Below are positions 26,261-35,503 of a stretch of DNA of 64,000 bases, one piece after another. The stretch's first letter is position 1, and every line of letters starts with the position of its first letter. The DNA is from Clostridia bacterium (GTDB taxonomy: Bacteria > Bacillota > Clostridia > TANB77 > CAG-465). The notes under the pieces are model-generated. The model was not told the origin of the DNA and searched no databases. It saw only the letters and a list, made by a program, of their open reading frames with translations. The position numbers and the translations under genes are program-made. The DNA lies in NCBI GenBank assembly GCA_030524345.1, contig JAUNGP010000001.1, forward strand, positions 62,001 through 126,000, written 5' to 3'.

Positions 26261-26599
26261 ATGATAGATAATATGAATAGTCGTCAAACAAATGATTTAA
26301 ACAATAATACAACCTCTCCATCTAATATGCCAGAGTCTCTTACCAATTCTATATATACTCCTGGTTTTTTAAGGAACTACATAGGAAGGCTTATGAAAGT
26401 GGAATTTTTGATAGGAACAAGTGGATTACAAGATAGAATAGGAATATTATTAGAAGTTGGTGCAAGCTATATAGTACTAAGATCCGTTCAAGATAATAAT
26501 TTACTGTACTGTGATATTTTTTCCATCAAATTTGTGACAATATCTAGTCAATCATTTATCTATAATTCTAATTATCAATATGGAATATCTACAATATAA
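26261..26599 (+). CDS. gerQ: Spore coat protein GerQ
   Basis: 112 residues. Seen: a low-complexity Asn/Ser N terminus, then FLRNYIGRLMKVEFLIG, QDRIGILLEVGASYIVLRS and LLYCDIFSIKFVTI, which match the GerQ domain. Family knowledge: GerQ sits in the spore coat and is required for CwlJ function. RBS AAAGGAG; 17 bases after cwlJ, so one transcript. Confidence 0.85.
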   Translation: MIDNMNSRQTNDLNNNTTSPSNMPESLTNSIYTPGFLRNYIGRLMKVEFLIGTSGLQDRIGILLEVGASYIVLRSVQDNNLLYCDIFSIKFVTISSQSFIYNSNYQYGISTI

Positions 26600-26602
26600 A
26601 CA

Positions 26603-26636
26603 ATGTACCTCAAATCATCTTTGAGGTACATCTTTT
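26603..26636 (+). terminator. Terminator of cwlJ-gerQ (also faces the next minus-strand gene)
   Basis: ATGTACCTCAAA (26603-26614), loop of 5, TTTGAGGTACAT (26620-26631), then CTTTT. It lies between convergent genes and may act both ways. Confidence 0.85.
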
Positions 26637-27207
26637 AACTACCTTTTACTTCAAAGGGTAAATAAATATAGCCATTACCACTATCCTTAAAGTAAAGTAA
26701 ATTTAATTTTACAAGTCTACTTAACCTATTGCAGGCTGTATTTAATTCAATAGAAAAATGATCTGCAATATCCTTTGAGGATACTGATTGATGCATTTTT
26801 ACATAATGAAAAGTTTCTCTTAAACGATTACTTAAATTTCCAACAACATCTAACTCATGAACATCATTCATCTTAAGAAAAACAATGTTTTTATTATATA
26901 TTTTAGTATAATATAATATAAATGCATTCAAATTCATTTCAACACTTTTGCACATATCTTTTAATATTAATGTAGAGTTTGACTTTCCCATTATAAAATG
27001 ATTCAGATTCGTTAGAAATCCTTCAAGAAATGAAATATCTACGCACATAATGCCCTTAAACGAAAGGACAATATTGTCAAGCAAATATTCATTGTTTTCA
27101 TATATTTTCTTTAATATACTTTTATATAAGTTTCTACCATTGACTTGTAAAACAAGTACGTTATCCAGTCCAATCTTTTTAGCTTCATAAGAAATATTTA
27201 TTTCCAT
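26635..27207 (-). CDS. Probable STAS-like (DUF4325 type) protein with a C-terminal winged helix
   Basis: 190 residues. Seen: an N-terminal half with VVLSFKGI-like strand-turn (NIVLSFKGIMCVDISFLEGFLTNLN), which resembles STAS-like domains, and a C-terminal half RLRETFHYVKMHQSVSSKDIADHFSIELNTACNRLSRLVKLNLLYF, which has the shape of a MarR-type winged helix. No family is certain. Possibly a regulator that senses a partner protein. It stands alone between two terminators. Confidence 0.65.
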   Translation of the reverse strand: MEINISYEAKKIGLDNVLVLQVNGRNLYKSILKKIYENNEYLLDNIVLSFKGIMCVDISFLEGFLTNLNHFIMGKSNSTLILKDMCKSVEMNLNAFILYYTKIYNKNIVFLKMNDVHELDVVGNLSNRLRETFHYVKMHQSVSSKDIADHFSIELNTACNRLSRLVKLNLLYFKDSGNGYIYLPFEVKGS

Positions 27208-27273
27208 ATAATCCCTCCATATAATGAATTCTAGTTTTAAATGTTTGGAAAAATTATATCATATATGTCAATA

Positions 27274-27300
27274 AAAAGTAGTTCATCTTGAACTACTTTT
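27274..27300. terminator. Terminator of the patatin gene
   Basis: AAAAGTAGTTCA (27274-27285), loop TCT, TGAACTACTTTT (27289-27300); on the minus strand TTTTTA follows. It overlaps the patatin stop codon. Confidence 0.8.
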
Positions 27301-28150
27301 ATTTTAAATTATATCTTATTAATTTCTTGGCAACATTATTGAGTCTATCAACTGCCATATCACCGGACATATTATATCTTTCTTTTTCAGCATTATTATT
27401 GATATCTCTTATACACTCAGATATATACTCCAAATTATCAATACCATATTTAAATACACGCGAAAATACATCATCTGCCACACAATATCCAGATGTGATC
27501 ATATCTTTTGAAGATTCCATATCAAAGGATAAAGAACTAGAAATAGATGAGTTAATATTAAAATTTAGCTCTATAATATTTTTATTATTTAAGTTTTGAT
27601 ATATATATTGATTTTTATCAAAATGTACAACGATTAAATAATCATATTCCTGATCACTTAATGGTAAAACTGGTATATTATCAATGATTGCCCCATCTAA
27701 ATACTTAGAACCATTTATTTCAATCGACTTAAATACAGGTATAAAAGAAATAGCAGCTTTTAAATACTTCTCTAACTCGTTTGCTTTAATTCCATTTAAA
27801 TTAATGTAATCAAGTTTCATTTTTGTAATATTTAAACAAGTAATAAAAAAGTCCTTATCTATTTTTTCATTTTCAGCTACAAGCTTAGAAACCTTATCTA
27901 AAATGTTACTTCTTTTTACCGCACTACGCAAAAAATTTCTAATATTAAAAGACTCATTATCCATCCATAATTCTTCAAAAATTTCCAATCTATCACTTAT
28001 ATAAGAATAGGCAGCAAGTGAACCAACAGATGATGCTGAAACATATGTGATATCTTCTTTTTTTACATATTTTTTTAAAGCTTTTAAAACTCCAATCTGA
28101 TAAGCTCCCTTTACCATGCCACCAGATAAAACTAATCCAATCTTTGCCAT
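27299..28150 (-). CDS. Patatin-like phospholipase
   Basis: 283 residues. Seen: the oxyanion motif GLVLSGGMVKGAYQIGVL at the N terminus, the nucleophile region VSASSVGSLAAY (Ala in place of the usual first Gly of GxSxG), and the second dyad residue in KYLDGAIIDNIPV (DGA). Family knowledge: Ser-Asp dyad lipid acyl hydrolases. No signal peptide, so it probably acts inside the cell. The Gly-to-Ala change next to the serine is uncommon but tolerated in some members. Confidence 0.88.
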   Translation of the reverse strand: MAKIGLVLSGGMVKGAYQIGVLKALKKYVKKEDITYVSASSVGSLAAYSYISDRLEIFEELWMDNESFNIRNFLRSAVKRSNILDKVSKLVAENEKIDKDFFITCLNITKMKLDYINLNGIKANELEKYLKAAISFIPVFKSIEINGSKYLDGAIIDNIPVLPLSDQEYDYLIVVHFDKNQYIYQNLNNKNIIELNFNINSSISSSLSFDMESSKDMITSGYCVADDVFSRVFKYGIDNLEYISECIRDINNNAEKERYNMSGDMAVDRLNNVAKKLIRYNLK

Positions 28151-28239
28151 TTTCTCATTCGCTCTCCCAAAATATGTAATAATTTTACAATATTTTTAGC
28201 TTATTGTCAATACGATATGCACATTTTTATTATGTAACA

Positions 28240-29979
28240 TCAAACTTGATTTGTAATCGAATTACCAACATTTTCTATTTCATTTTCCACATCATTGCTT
28301 ATATCGTTATCAATAACAGTATTATCAATCGTTTCGTTGTTATCAATATCGTTTATCACATCATTGATAATTTCATTTGTTATATTATTATCAACAGTGT
28401 TATTTTCTATGACCTCATTTTGAAGGACACTATTTACTACATCATTTTCAACTTTCTCTTCTTTCTTAACTTCTTCTTTCTCATTTGTATTAGATTCAGT
28501 AACAATATTTTTGATAGGATTACTTGGACTTGTCACTTCCCCATATGAACTTTCTAAAACTTTACCATCAAAAACAGCTTTGATTAATGACTTTGCATTA
28601 GATATTGTTGACTCATCTGGAATTAAGACCGATAGTCTTTGATTACCAGCAGTATAAGTATATTCACTAGACCCAACACCATTTAGCGTAATAGAAGTAA
28701 CATTCCAAGTTGGATTTTTATTCAATTGAAATTTTATGAGTTCTAAAATTTCATCAGAAGTCATATTTGTTTGAAATTTTCCATTAAGTGAATTTAATAA
28801 TGAATTATATTTATATATAATAGATGGCGATGAAGCTTTCCTAATGATTGCTTCAATCACAGCCTGCTGATTTCGCCCACGCATAATATCTCCTTCAGCA
28901 AAAGACTTTCTCTCCCTTGAAAAAGCAAGTGCCTGTGAGCCATTCATATTATTATACCCCTCTTGAAAATAATAGTTATCAATATATGAGGTAAAACTAT
29001 ATTCAGAATAAACAATGATTCCACCAAGTGCATCCACTATCTCTTCTAAAGAAGTAAAATTAACTTTTACATAATAATTAATGTTAATATCCAATATATC
29101 TTCAACAGCTCCAATAGATTTATCAATTCCATATATTCCAGCGTGAGTCAGTTTATCCTTATTGCCAGATGTTCCAGGAATTGTAACATAATAGTCTCTT
29201 GGTATATTCGTAAGCAATACTTGATGAGTATTCGGATTTACGGTAACTACTATATTGACATCACTTCTTGAAACTGAGCTAATATCTCCATATGTATCTA
29301 TACCACTAATATACACATTAAAAGGCTCCTCAGTAATTGAACCAACACCTTTTGAGTTTTCATCAACTTTAATCTTAACACTAAATTCATATATTACTTT
29401 CGTATTATTAGAAAAATTTTCTATCTCCTCATTTAAAATTTCTTTATAGGAATTTTCAATCATAATAGCTTGTAAGTCATTTGAAAATAAATCATCACTA
29501 AGTGAAATAACATCAGATTTAGCAATTTGTGTCGTTGTAACCTCTTTTGTTATATTCTCCAAAGCAAGTTTGCTACCTTCATCACCATTTTCTAAATACC
29601 CTAATTTTTCTCCAGATATATCTTGTATTTTTTCATATCGACTATCTTTTAAAACTATTACAGAATAATTCTGAATTTTATAACCAGACCTTGTTACTAA
29701 GTTTAAAAAATTAAATGTATTAACAAAATATATTAGTAAAATTGATATCATTAATATACCAATTCCAGTTATCACATTTAGTTTTTTACTTTTTTGTCTT
29801 CTTTTGAACTGATAAACCGAAACAAAGGCAGCAAAGCCAAGTAAAATGATAATTAATGCAATTAAATACTTAACTGGTAACACATTAATATATAAAATTA
29901 TCCCTACTGTTATCACTGTAATGATCATTAAAATAATAGACAATATAATTCCTAGTTTATTACTTTTAAAATTTTTCAA
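28240..29979 (-). CDS. LytR-CpsA-Psr (LCP) family protein
   Basis: 579 residues, TTG start at 29979 supported by GGGGGG 8 bases upstream. Seen: three N-terminal membrane helices, an accessory region, then the LCP core (VSRSDVNIVVTVNP, LLTNIPRDYYVTI, KLTHAGIYGIDKSIGAVE, VDALGGI, DIMRGRNQQAVIEA). The last 100 residues are low-complexity Asn/Ile/Val/Glu-rich. Family knowledge: LCP enzymes attach teichoic-acid-type or other glycopolymers to peptidoglycan outside the membrane, using lipid-linked polyprenyl substrates and the conserved Arg/Asp residues. Confidence 0.93.
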   Translation of the reverse strand: MKNFKSNKLGIILSIILMIITVITVGIILYINVLPVKYLIALIIILLGFAAFVSVYQFKRRQKSKKLNVITGIGILMISILLIYFVNTFNFLNLVTRSGYKIQNYSVIVLKDSRYEKIQDISGEKLGYLENGDEGSKLALENITKEVTTTQIAKSDVISLSDDLFSNDLQAIMIENSYKEILNEEIENFSNNTKVIYEFSVKIKVDENSKGVGSITEEPFNVYISGIDTYGDISSVSRSDVNIVVTVNPNTHQVLLTNIPRDYYVTIPGTSGNKDKLTHAGIYGIDKSIGAVEDILDININYYVKVNFTSLEEIVDALGGIIVYSEYSFTSYIDNYYFQEGYNNMNGSQALAFSRERKSFAEGDIMRGRNQQAVIEAIIRKASSPSIIYKYNSLLNSLNGKFQTNMTSDEILELIKFQLNKNPTWNVTSITLNGVGSSEYTYTAGNQRLSVLIPDESTISNAKSLIKAVFDGKVLESSYGEVTSPSNPIKNIVTESNTNEKEEVKKEEKVENDVVNSVLQNEVIENNTVDNNITNEIINDVINDIDNNETIDNTVIDNDISNDVENEIENVGNSITNQV

Positions 29980-30211
29980 AATGATATCCCCCCGTATGCT
30001 TAATTATAATATATTTCTTACATTTTTTAAAGAATCTAATAACATTTTTCACATAACTATCACTATTATATAGCATTTTTGTTCATAAAGATTATATATT
30101 ATGGCTCACAAAAAATCGAATTATTCACGCTTTTAGCGTTTCTTTCAACACACTCTAATTGTTTATTTTTTAATTGTTTTAGTGTATATTATTATAAACG
30201 GAGGGATCATA

Positions 30212-30532
30212 ATGAATGATAAAACTATAAACAGAAAAGCTTTTGGAAAAAGAATAAAGGAAGCAAGAGAAAAAATGGGTTACACTCAATCTGAGCTTGC
30301 TGAAGAAGTTGGTGTTTCTCAAAACTTTCTTGGCGATATTGAGAGAGGAATAAAACTTCCCAGTTTAAATAAGTTGATAATTTTATCTAACGTTTTAAAG
30401 CTTAGTCTTGATACAATGTTTGCTGAATCATTAGATAATATTATTTGTGAATCAGAAGAAATTTACTATACAGACAGACAACTAGCCATTATGAAAAGTG
30501 TTATTAAAGCGATTAATGATAATTTTAAATAA
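30212..30532 (+). CDS. Small XRE-family regulator
   Basis: 106 residues from the ATG at 30212 (GGAGG upstream). Seen: a typical helix-turn-helix (RIKEAREKMGYTQSELAEEVGVSQNFLGDIERGIKLPSLNKL) and a short acidic/helical tail. No sensor domain. It is followed by a good terminator. Target genes unknown; the LCP gene is divergent with about 230 bases between, which could be shared control. Confidence 0.85.
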   Translation: MNDKTINRKAFGKRIKEAREKMGYTQSELAEEVGVSQNFLGDIERGIKLPSLNKLIILSNVLKLSLDTMFAESLDNIICESEEIYYTDRQLAIMKSVIKAINDNFK

Positions 30533-30565
30533 AGGTACTCAGTGATCTACTGAATACCTTATTTT
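30532..30565 (+). terminator. Terminator of the small XRE regulator gene
   Basis: AAGGTACTCAGT pairs with ACTGAATACCTT with one mismatch, followed by ATTTTTAT. It also faces the end of tatD on the minus strand. Confidence 0.75.
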
Positions 30566-31329
30566 TATACCTTAAAAAAGTCCTTGGCATTTTGAAATAC
30601 AGCTTTCGAAACATCTTCTACATCTAAATTTTTCATCTCTGCAAGTTTAGCACATATGATTGGTAAATTTAGTGACGTATTTACTGTTCCACGATATGGC
30701 TCTGGAGGTAAATATGGCGAATCTGTTTCAATAACAATTTGCTCTAAAGGAATATCTCTTACATATTCAGTAAATTTCTTACTTCTTTTATACGTTATAT
30801 TTCCACCAAATGCCACCATATAACCATTTTCTAATACCAGCCTTACTAAATCATCATTTGGATGAAAGCAGTGAAATAGAGTCCCATATTCTGCTTTATT
30901 TTCTTTGATAACATGATAAGTATCTAAATAAGCTTCTCTAGAGTGGATAATAATGGGTAATTTTAATGTATTTGCAAGTTCTATTTGATTAATAAATAAT
31001 TCTATTTGCTCTTTTTTATTATCTTTCACAAATGCATAATCTAAACCAATTTCTCCTATTGCAACGACTTTATCATTCTTTTTTTCTTGATATAAATCAT
31101 AAATTTTATGATAGTCATCTTTTGCTACATCATGTGGATGTATTCCAATAGCTGAATATACATAATCATACTTACTTGCTAAATCTATTGTCTTTTTGGA
31201 ACTTTCTGTATTGTACCCAACATCTATAATATACTCAATATTAGCATCCTTACATTTTTTTAATATTTCTTCTTGATTGTTTTTAAATATATCATCGCTA
31301 TAGTGCGCATGTGTTTCAAAAAATTTCAA
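30565..31329 (-). CDS. tatD: TatD-family metal-dependent hydrolase
   Basis: 254 residues. Seen: the metal-binding ETHAHYSD at the N terminus, the GEIGLDYAF block, PIIIHSREA, FHCFHPND and VIETDSPYLPPEPYRG near the end, all TatD signatures. Family knowledge: TIM-barrel DNase/phosphodiesterase of the cytoplasm. It follows the walK-like kinase by 10 bases, an arrangement of uncertain meaning. Confidence 0.93.
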   Translation of the reverse strand: MKFFETHAHYSDDIFKNNQEEILKKCKDANIEYIIDVGYNTESSKKTIDLASKYDYVYSAIGIHPHDVAKDDYHKIYDLYQEKKNDKVVAIGEIGLDYAFVKDNKKEQIELFINQIELANTLKLPIIIHSREAYLDTYHVIKENKAEYGTLFHCFHPNDDLVRLVLENGYMVAFGGNITYKRSKKFTEYVRDIPLEQIVIETDSPYLPPEPYRGTVNTSLNLPIICAKLAEMKNLDVEDVSKAVFQNAKDFFKV

Positions 31330-31339
31330 TTCTTTCCTC

Positions 31340-32728
31340 CTATTTTATACTCATTTTTGTAGGCAATGTAACCACTACTTCTGTCCCTTCATTTACTTTA
31401 CTTTTTATATCAATTGTTCCATCCATTCCTTCAATGATTTCTTTTACAATAGATAAACCTAAACCAGTTCCACCCATTTTTCTAGATCTTGTCTTATCTA
31501 CTCTATAAAACCTCTCAAATATTCTATTCAAATCTTTTTCAGGAATTCCAATTCCATTATCTACCACTTTTATATATATACTTTCATTAATAGCACCAAC
31601 ATATACCTTTATAATTCCCCCATTTGGAGTATACTTGATACTATTGCTTAATATATTCATAATGACTTGTTCTACCGCATCTCTATCTGCATATACACTT
31701 GGTATATTATCAGCGCATATACATTCTAAAGTATGATTTTTTTCTTCTGCCTCAAACTTCATCTTTTCACATACTTTTAATACTAAATCATTGATTGGAA
31801 ACAACATTTTTTTCCAACTAACTCTCTTGTAATCAAATCTTGACAATTGAAGTAAATCAGAAACTAACCTTCCCATTCTATTAGCCTCTTGATTAATTAC
31901 TTTAGAAAACTTTATTACTTCTTGATATGTAAGATCTCCATTCATCATAGTTTCTGAATATCCCTTAATTGAAGTAAGCGGTGTCTTTAATTCATGTGAC
32001 ACATTAGCAACAAATTCTTTTCTTACGTTATCAAGCCTAACTGTTTCTGTAATATTTCTTACCATCATAATAACGCCCATGGGTGTAAGTCTATCACTAA
32101 AAAAGGGAGCAAAAACAATATTTAAATCATTCTCCTCAACATTTGTCTTTACTTCAAAGGTTGTATAATTGGGTAAATACATAATTTTATCAAAATCCAA
32201 ATTAATCTTTAACTTTTCTGATATCTTATCAAAATTATCATCAGATGCTGTAATATTTAATAACCTCATAGCAGCTTTATTCATATGCACAATTTGCCTA
32301 GATATAGAAAAGGCAACAACACCATCAGCCATATGTTCTAGTATGATTTCTGTTTTACTTTGTTGACTATTTAAGTCAAAATTATTCTTTTTAATAAGTT
32401 CCATCATAAGTACATAAGCATCTACTGTATCATCAATTTCTTTTAGATTTCCGTATTCTTTTAAATGCTTTGTATCTGGTATTTTTCCTTCTGCTACTGT
32501 TCTCATTCCCTTTTCAATTTTTTTTAACGGCAATATTATCATTTTAGATACAACACAACTTAAAATATACGAAATAACGACAATTATAAATAAAAATATA
32601 ATATTAGATAATGAAAATATATGTTTCACATCTAATATTCCTTGAGACAGAAGTATAGTAGCTATATACACTATAACTACCATACCAATGCATAAAATAC
32701 TTATACTTCTTTTTATAGAATTTTTCAT
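31340..32728 (-). CDS. Sensor histidine kinase, WalK/PhoR-like
   Basis: 462 residues. Seen: two N-terminal membrane helices with a very short outer loop (VIVYIATILLS and IFLFIIVVISYIL), a HAMP-like linker, a PAS-like domain (ILEHMADGVVAFS...), the HisKA box NVSHELKTPLTSIKGYSE, and N/G boxes (NILSNSIKYTP, DNGIGIPEKDLNRIFERFYR, GGTGLGLSIV). The short extracellular loop and HAMP-PAS layout suit a WalK or PhoR type. Its partner regulator is the adjacent gene, 18 bases upstream. Confidence 0.9.
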   Translation of the reverse strand: MKNSIKRSISILCIGMVVIVYIATILLSQGILDVKHIFSLSNIIFLFIIVVISYILSCVVSKMIILPLKKIEKGMRTVAEGKIPDTKHLKEYGNLKEIDDTVDAYVLMMELIKKNNFDLNSQQSKTEIILEHMADGVVAFSISRQIVHMNKAAMRLLNITASDDNFDKISEKLKINLDFDKIMYLPNYTTFEVKTNVEENDLNIVFAPFFSDRLTPMGVIMMVRNITETVRLDNVRKEFVANVSHELKTPLTSIKGYSETMMNGDLTYQEVIKFSKVINQEANRMGRLVSDLLQLSRFDYKRVSWKKMLFPINDLVLKVCEKMKFEAEEKNHTLECICADNIPSVYADRDAVEQVIMNILSNSIKYTPNGGIIKVYVGAINESIYIKVVDNGIGIPEKDLNRIFERFYRVDKTRSRKMGGTGLGLSIVKEIIEGMDGTIDIKSKVNEGTEVVVTLPTKMSIK

Positions 32729-32746
32729 AAGCCTTTCTCCATAATT

Positions 32747-33448
32747 TTAGTTTGAGACATAGTATCCCATTCCCCTTTTTGTTTGTACATACTGCGGTTC
32801 AGCTGAATTTTTTTCTATTTTTTCTCTAAGTCTTCTAACAGTTACATCAACTGTTCTAGCATCTCCATAAAAATCATATCCCCATACTCCTCGTAAGATC
32901 TGTTCTCTGGTAAATACCTGATTTGGAGCAGATGATAACATTTTTAAAAGTTCGAATTCTTTTATTGTAAGATCAATTGTTTTACTTCCAACAATTGCTA
33001 TATATCTTTCTGGATCTATTATCATATCTTTTATTTTTATTTTATTTTTTGAAGAATTTTTATCATCTTCATTTTCTGGAAGTACATGTTTTCTTAGATT
33101 AGCTTTTACTCTTGCGATGACTTCTCTTATGCTAAAAGGTTTTGTCATATAATCATCTGCACCAAGCTCTAATCCTATTATCTTGTCAACGACTTCTTCC
33201 TTAGCAGTAAGCATAATGATTGGACAAACCAAAGTTTTTCTAAGTTCTTTACAGACATTAAATCCATCAATTTTAGGCAACATTAAATCAAGTAATACCA
33301 AATCAGGATTAACAGAATTAGCCAACTGTATAGCTTCTTCTCCGTCATACGCTACTGTAGTAACAAAGCCTTCTTTCTCTAGGTTAAATTTTAATATATC
33401 AACTATAGGCTTTTCATCATCAACAATTAAAATTCTTTTATCATTCAT
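32747..33448 (-). CDS. OmpR/PhoB-family response regulator, WalR-like
   Basis: 233 residues from the ATG at 33448, placed 7 bases after GAGGTG. Seen: receiver domain (ILIVDDEKPIVDILKFNLEKEG, phospho-acceptor Asp54 in LVLLDLMLPKIDG, Lys in MTKPF) and a winged-helix output domain (LTIKEFELLKMLSSAP, GYDFYGDARTVDVTVRRLREKIE). Family knowledge: WalR controls autolysins and cell wall homeostasis in Firmicutes; PhoB-type control of phosphate genes is the alternative. No Wal accessory genes (walH, walI) are visible. Confidence 0.9.
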   Translation of the reverse strand: MNDKRILIVDDEKPIVDILKFNLEKEGFVTTVAYDGEEAIQLANSVNPDLVLLDLMLPKIDGFNVCKELRKTLVCPIIMLTAKEEVVDKIIGLELGADDYMTKPFSIREVIARVKANLRKHVLPENEDDKNSSKNKIKIKDMIIDPERYIAIVGSKTIDLTIKEFELLKMLSSAPNQVFTREQILRGVWGYDFYGDARTVDVTVRRLREKIEKNSAEPQYVQTKRGMGYYVSN

Positions 33449-33588
33449 ATACATACACCTCATAAACTTTATACTTAAAGCTGGCTACATTATATCATGT
33501 ATGCTTTTTTTTTACCATATTTTTTTGAAATATTTTTCATTTTTTTGTAATTTTAATGTAACATTGTAACAAAGATGAAACTAAATTA

Positions 33589-34371
33589 TTATATAATAAT
33601 ATATCCTAAATTCTCTTTTTCTACATTTAAAATTTTAGAAGCCTTTTCTAAAAAGAAACTATCTGATTTTGTAAGAGTCAGATTAATTGACGATTGATCG
33701 CTTTCTTCTATTCCCATTTCCCTTGCATGATTTACCATGTTATTTACTACTCCTTTTGCACTATCGATCACTTCAATATTTTTAGGAATATTCATTTCAA
33801 ATTCCTTTCTAAAAAGTGGAAAATGTGTACAACCAAGTACAATACTACTAAATTCGTCAAAATTAATTTTTGAAAACTTATCCTTTATATATTTCTCAGC
33901 ATCTACATAATTAATTTTTTCGTAATCTTCTGCAAATCTTACAAGTTTGTCCATTGGTAAAAGTACAGCATTGTTCTTGGCATCTAATCTATCAATTAAA
34001 TTTTGTAACTTTTCTTCCTTTAATGTTAACGAAGTGGCCATCACCAGTACTTTTTTATGATTATTTAATAATAATGCAGGTTTTACAGCCGGTTCTGTTC
34101 CTATAAAGCAAGTTTTTGGATATTTCTCTCTTAACTCCTTTATACAAACACTAGTTGCAGTATTGCAGGCTATCACAATAATCCCACAATTTTTATTTAC
34201 TAAATATTCCATATGATTAAATATAAACTTTTTTACCTCTTCCTTTTGCTTTATTCCATATGGTGCATTCATTATATCTCCAAGATAAATATAGTCTGAC
34301 CTAAATTGATTAATTGCTTCCTTAAAAATAGTCAAACCACCAAGTCCTGAATCAAAAAATCCAATTTTCAT
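33589..34371 (-). CDS. murI: Glutamate racemase
   Basis: 260 residues. Seen: GFFDSGLGGLTIF, IACNTATSVC (first catalytic Cys) and VLGCTHFPLF (second catalytic Cys). It makes D-glutamate for peptidoglycan. It stands alone on the minus strand, with a spacer of more than 100 bases upstream. Confidence 0.95.
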   Translation of the reverse strand: MKIGFFDSGLGGLTIFKEAINQFRSDYIYLGDIMNAPYGIKQKEEVKKFIFNHMEYLVNKNCGIIVIACNTATSVCIKELREKYPKTCFIGTEPAVKPALLLNNHKKVLVMATSLTLKEEKLQNLIDRLDAKNNAVLLPMDKLVRFAEDYEKINYVDAEKYIKDKFSKINFDEFSSIVLGCTHFPLFRKEFEMNIPKNIEVIDSAKGVVNNMVNHAREMGIEESDQSSINLTLTKSDSFFLEKASKILNVEKENLGYIII

Positions 34372-34480
34372 TTAAATTTCTCCTCAATAAGTATAATTTT
34401 TCTATATTTTCTAATAATATGATAAACTATGTTCATAGTTATTATATATTTTTTATCAAATATACATAACGTATATAGAA

Positions 34481-34508
34481 AAGGTGAAGATAAAATCTTC
34501 ACCCTTTT
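34481..34508 (-). terminator. Terminator of the dnaX-ybaB-recR run
   Basis: AAGGTGAAGAT (34481-34491) pairs with ATCTTCACCCTT (34495-34506, one bulge); TTTTC follows on the minus strand just after the recR stop. Confidence 0.7.
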
Positions 34509-35102
34509 TTACATTTCTCTTCTTCCTTCTAAAGCTTTAATAAGTGTTATTTCATCTGTGTATTCTAAGTCTCCTCCAACAGGTATTCCATGAGCTATTC
34601 TTGTAACTGATATTCCAAGAGGTTTTATCAATCTTGAAATATACATAGCAGTAGCCTCACCTTCAACTGTTGGATTTGTAGCAAGTATCACTTCTTTTAT
34701 TTTATCATCACTCAATCTTTGAAGTAATTCCTTAATTTTTATATCACCTGCCGTAATATTATTCATTGGTGATATAGAACCATGAAGCACATGATAATAG
34801 CCTTTATACTCATGTGTTTTTTCCATAGCAATTACATCTTTTACATTTTCAACAACACAAATTATGCTTTCATCTCTTTTGGGATTAGAGCAAATTTCAC
34901 AAGGATCCTTCTCTGTCAAATTAAAACATTTTGAACAAAATTTCACTTTATCCTTTGCAGCTACTAAAACATTAGCCATTTCTTCTGCTTCTTCTTTTGG
35001 AGCCTCCAAAATGTAAAAAGCAAGTCTTACAGCAGTTTTATGACCTATTCCAGGTAGTTTTTCAAATTGATTGATAAGTTTTGTTACAGTTTCTGAATAC
35101 AT
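34509..35102 (-). CDS. recR: Recombination mediator RecR
   Basis: 197 residues. Seen: helix-hairpin-helix [13 protein letters not shown], a four-cysteine zinc finger (CSKCFNL... CEICSN), and a Toprim domain ([18 protein letters not shown]). Works with RecF/RecO in gap repair. The order dnaX-ybaB-recR, here with 2-base to 63-base gaps, is a classic conserved cluster. Confidence 0.95.
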   Translation of the reverse strand: MYSETVTKLINQFEKLPGIGHKTAVRLAFYILEAPKEEAEEMANVLVAAKDKVKFCSKCFNLTEKDPCEICSNPKRDESIICVVENVKDVIAMEKTHEYKGYYHVLHGSISPMNNITAGDIKIKELLQRLSDDKIKEVILATNPTVEGEATAMYISRLIKPLGISVTRIAHGIPVGGDLEYTDEITLIKALEGRREM

Positions 35103-35104
35103 AA

Positions 35105-35440
35105 TTAAAACATCCCTGGTATATTAAATTGTCCCAACTCAGCTTGTAGCATAGAATCTGCTTTATTCAAAGCCTCATTTACAGCAGTAATAATTAAATC
35201 TTGTAGCATTTCTACATCATCTGGATCTACTACTTCTGGTTTAATTATAATTTCTTTAATTACTTTATCTCCTGTAGCTTTTACAGTAACAGCACCACCA
35301 CCTGCTGAAGTTTCAATCTCTTTTGCTGCAACAGCTTCTTGTTTTTCTTGCATTTCTTTTTGCATTTTTTGTGCTTGTTTTAAAATATTTTGCATATTTC
35401 CCATTCCACCGCCTGGGAATCCTCCTCCAAATTTACCCAT
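35105..35440 (-). CDS. YbaB/EbfC-family nucleoid-associated protein
   Basis: 111 residues from the ATG at 35440; AAAGGATG overlaps an earlier ATG three codons upstream, making the second ATG more likely. Seen: a Gly-rich N terminus ([32 protein letters not shown]), then [22 protein letters not shown] and the acidic C-terminal helix. DNA-binding dimer located between dnaX and recR as usual. Confidence 0.93.
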   Translation of the reverse strand: MGKFGGGFPGGGMGNMQNILKQAQKMQKEMQEKQEAVAAKEIETSAGGGAVTVKATGDKVIKEIIIKPEVVDPDDVEMLQDLIITAVNEALNKADSMLQAELGQFNIPGMF

Positions 35441-35503
35441 TTTTATCATCCTTTCTTTACAATCAAAGTTACGAAATCATTATATTATATTTGTAACATT
35501 TTT

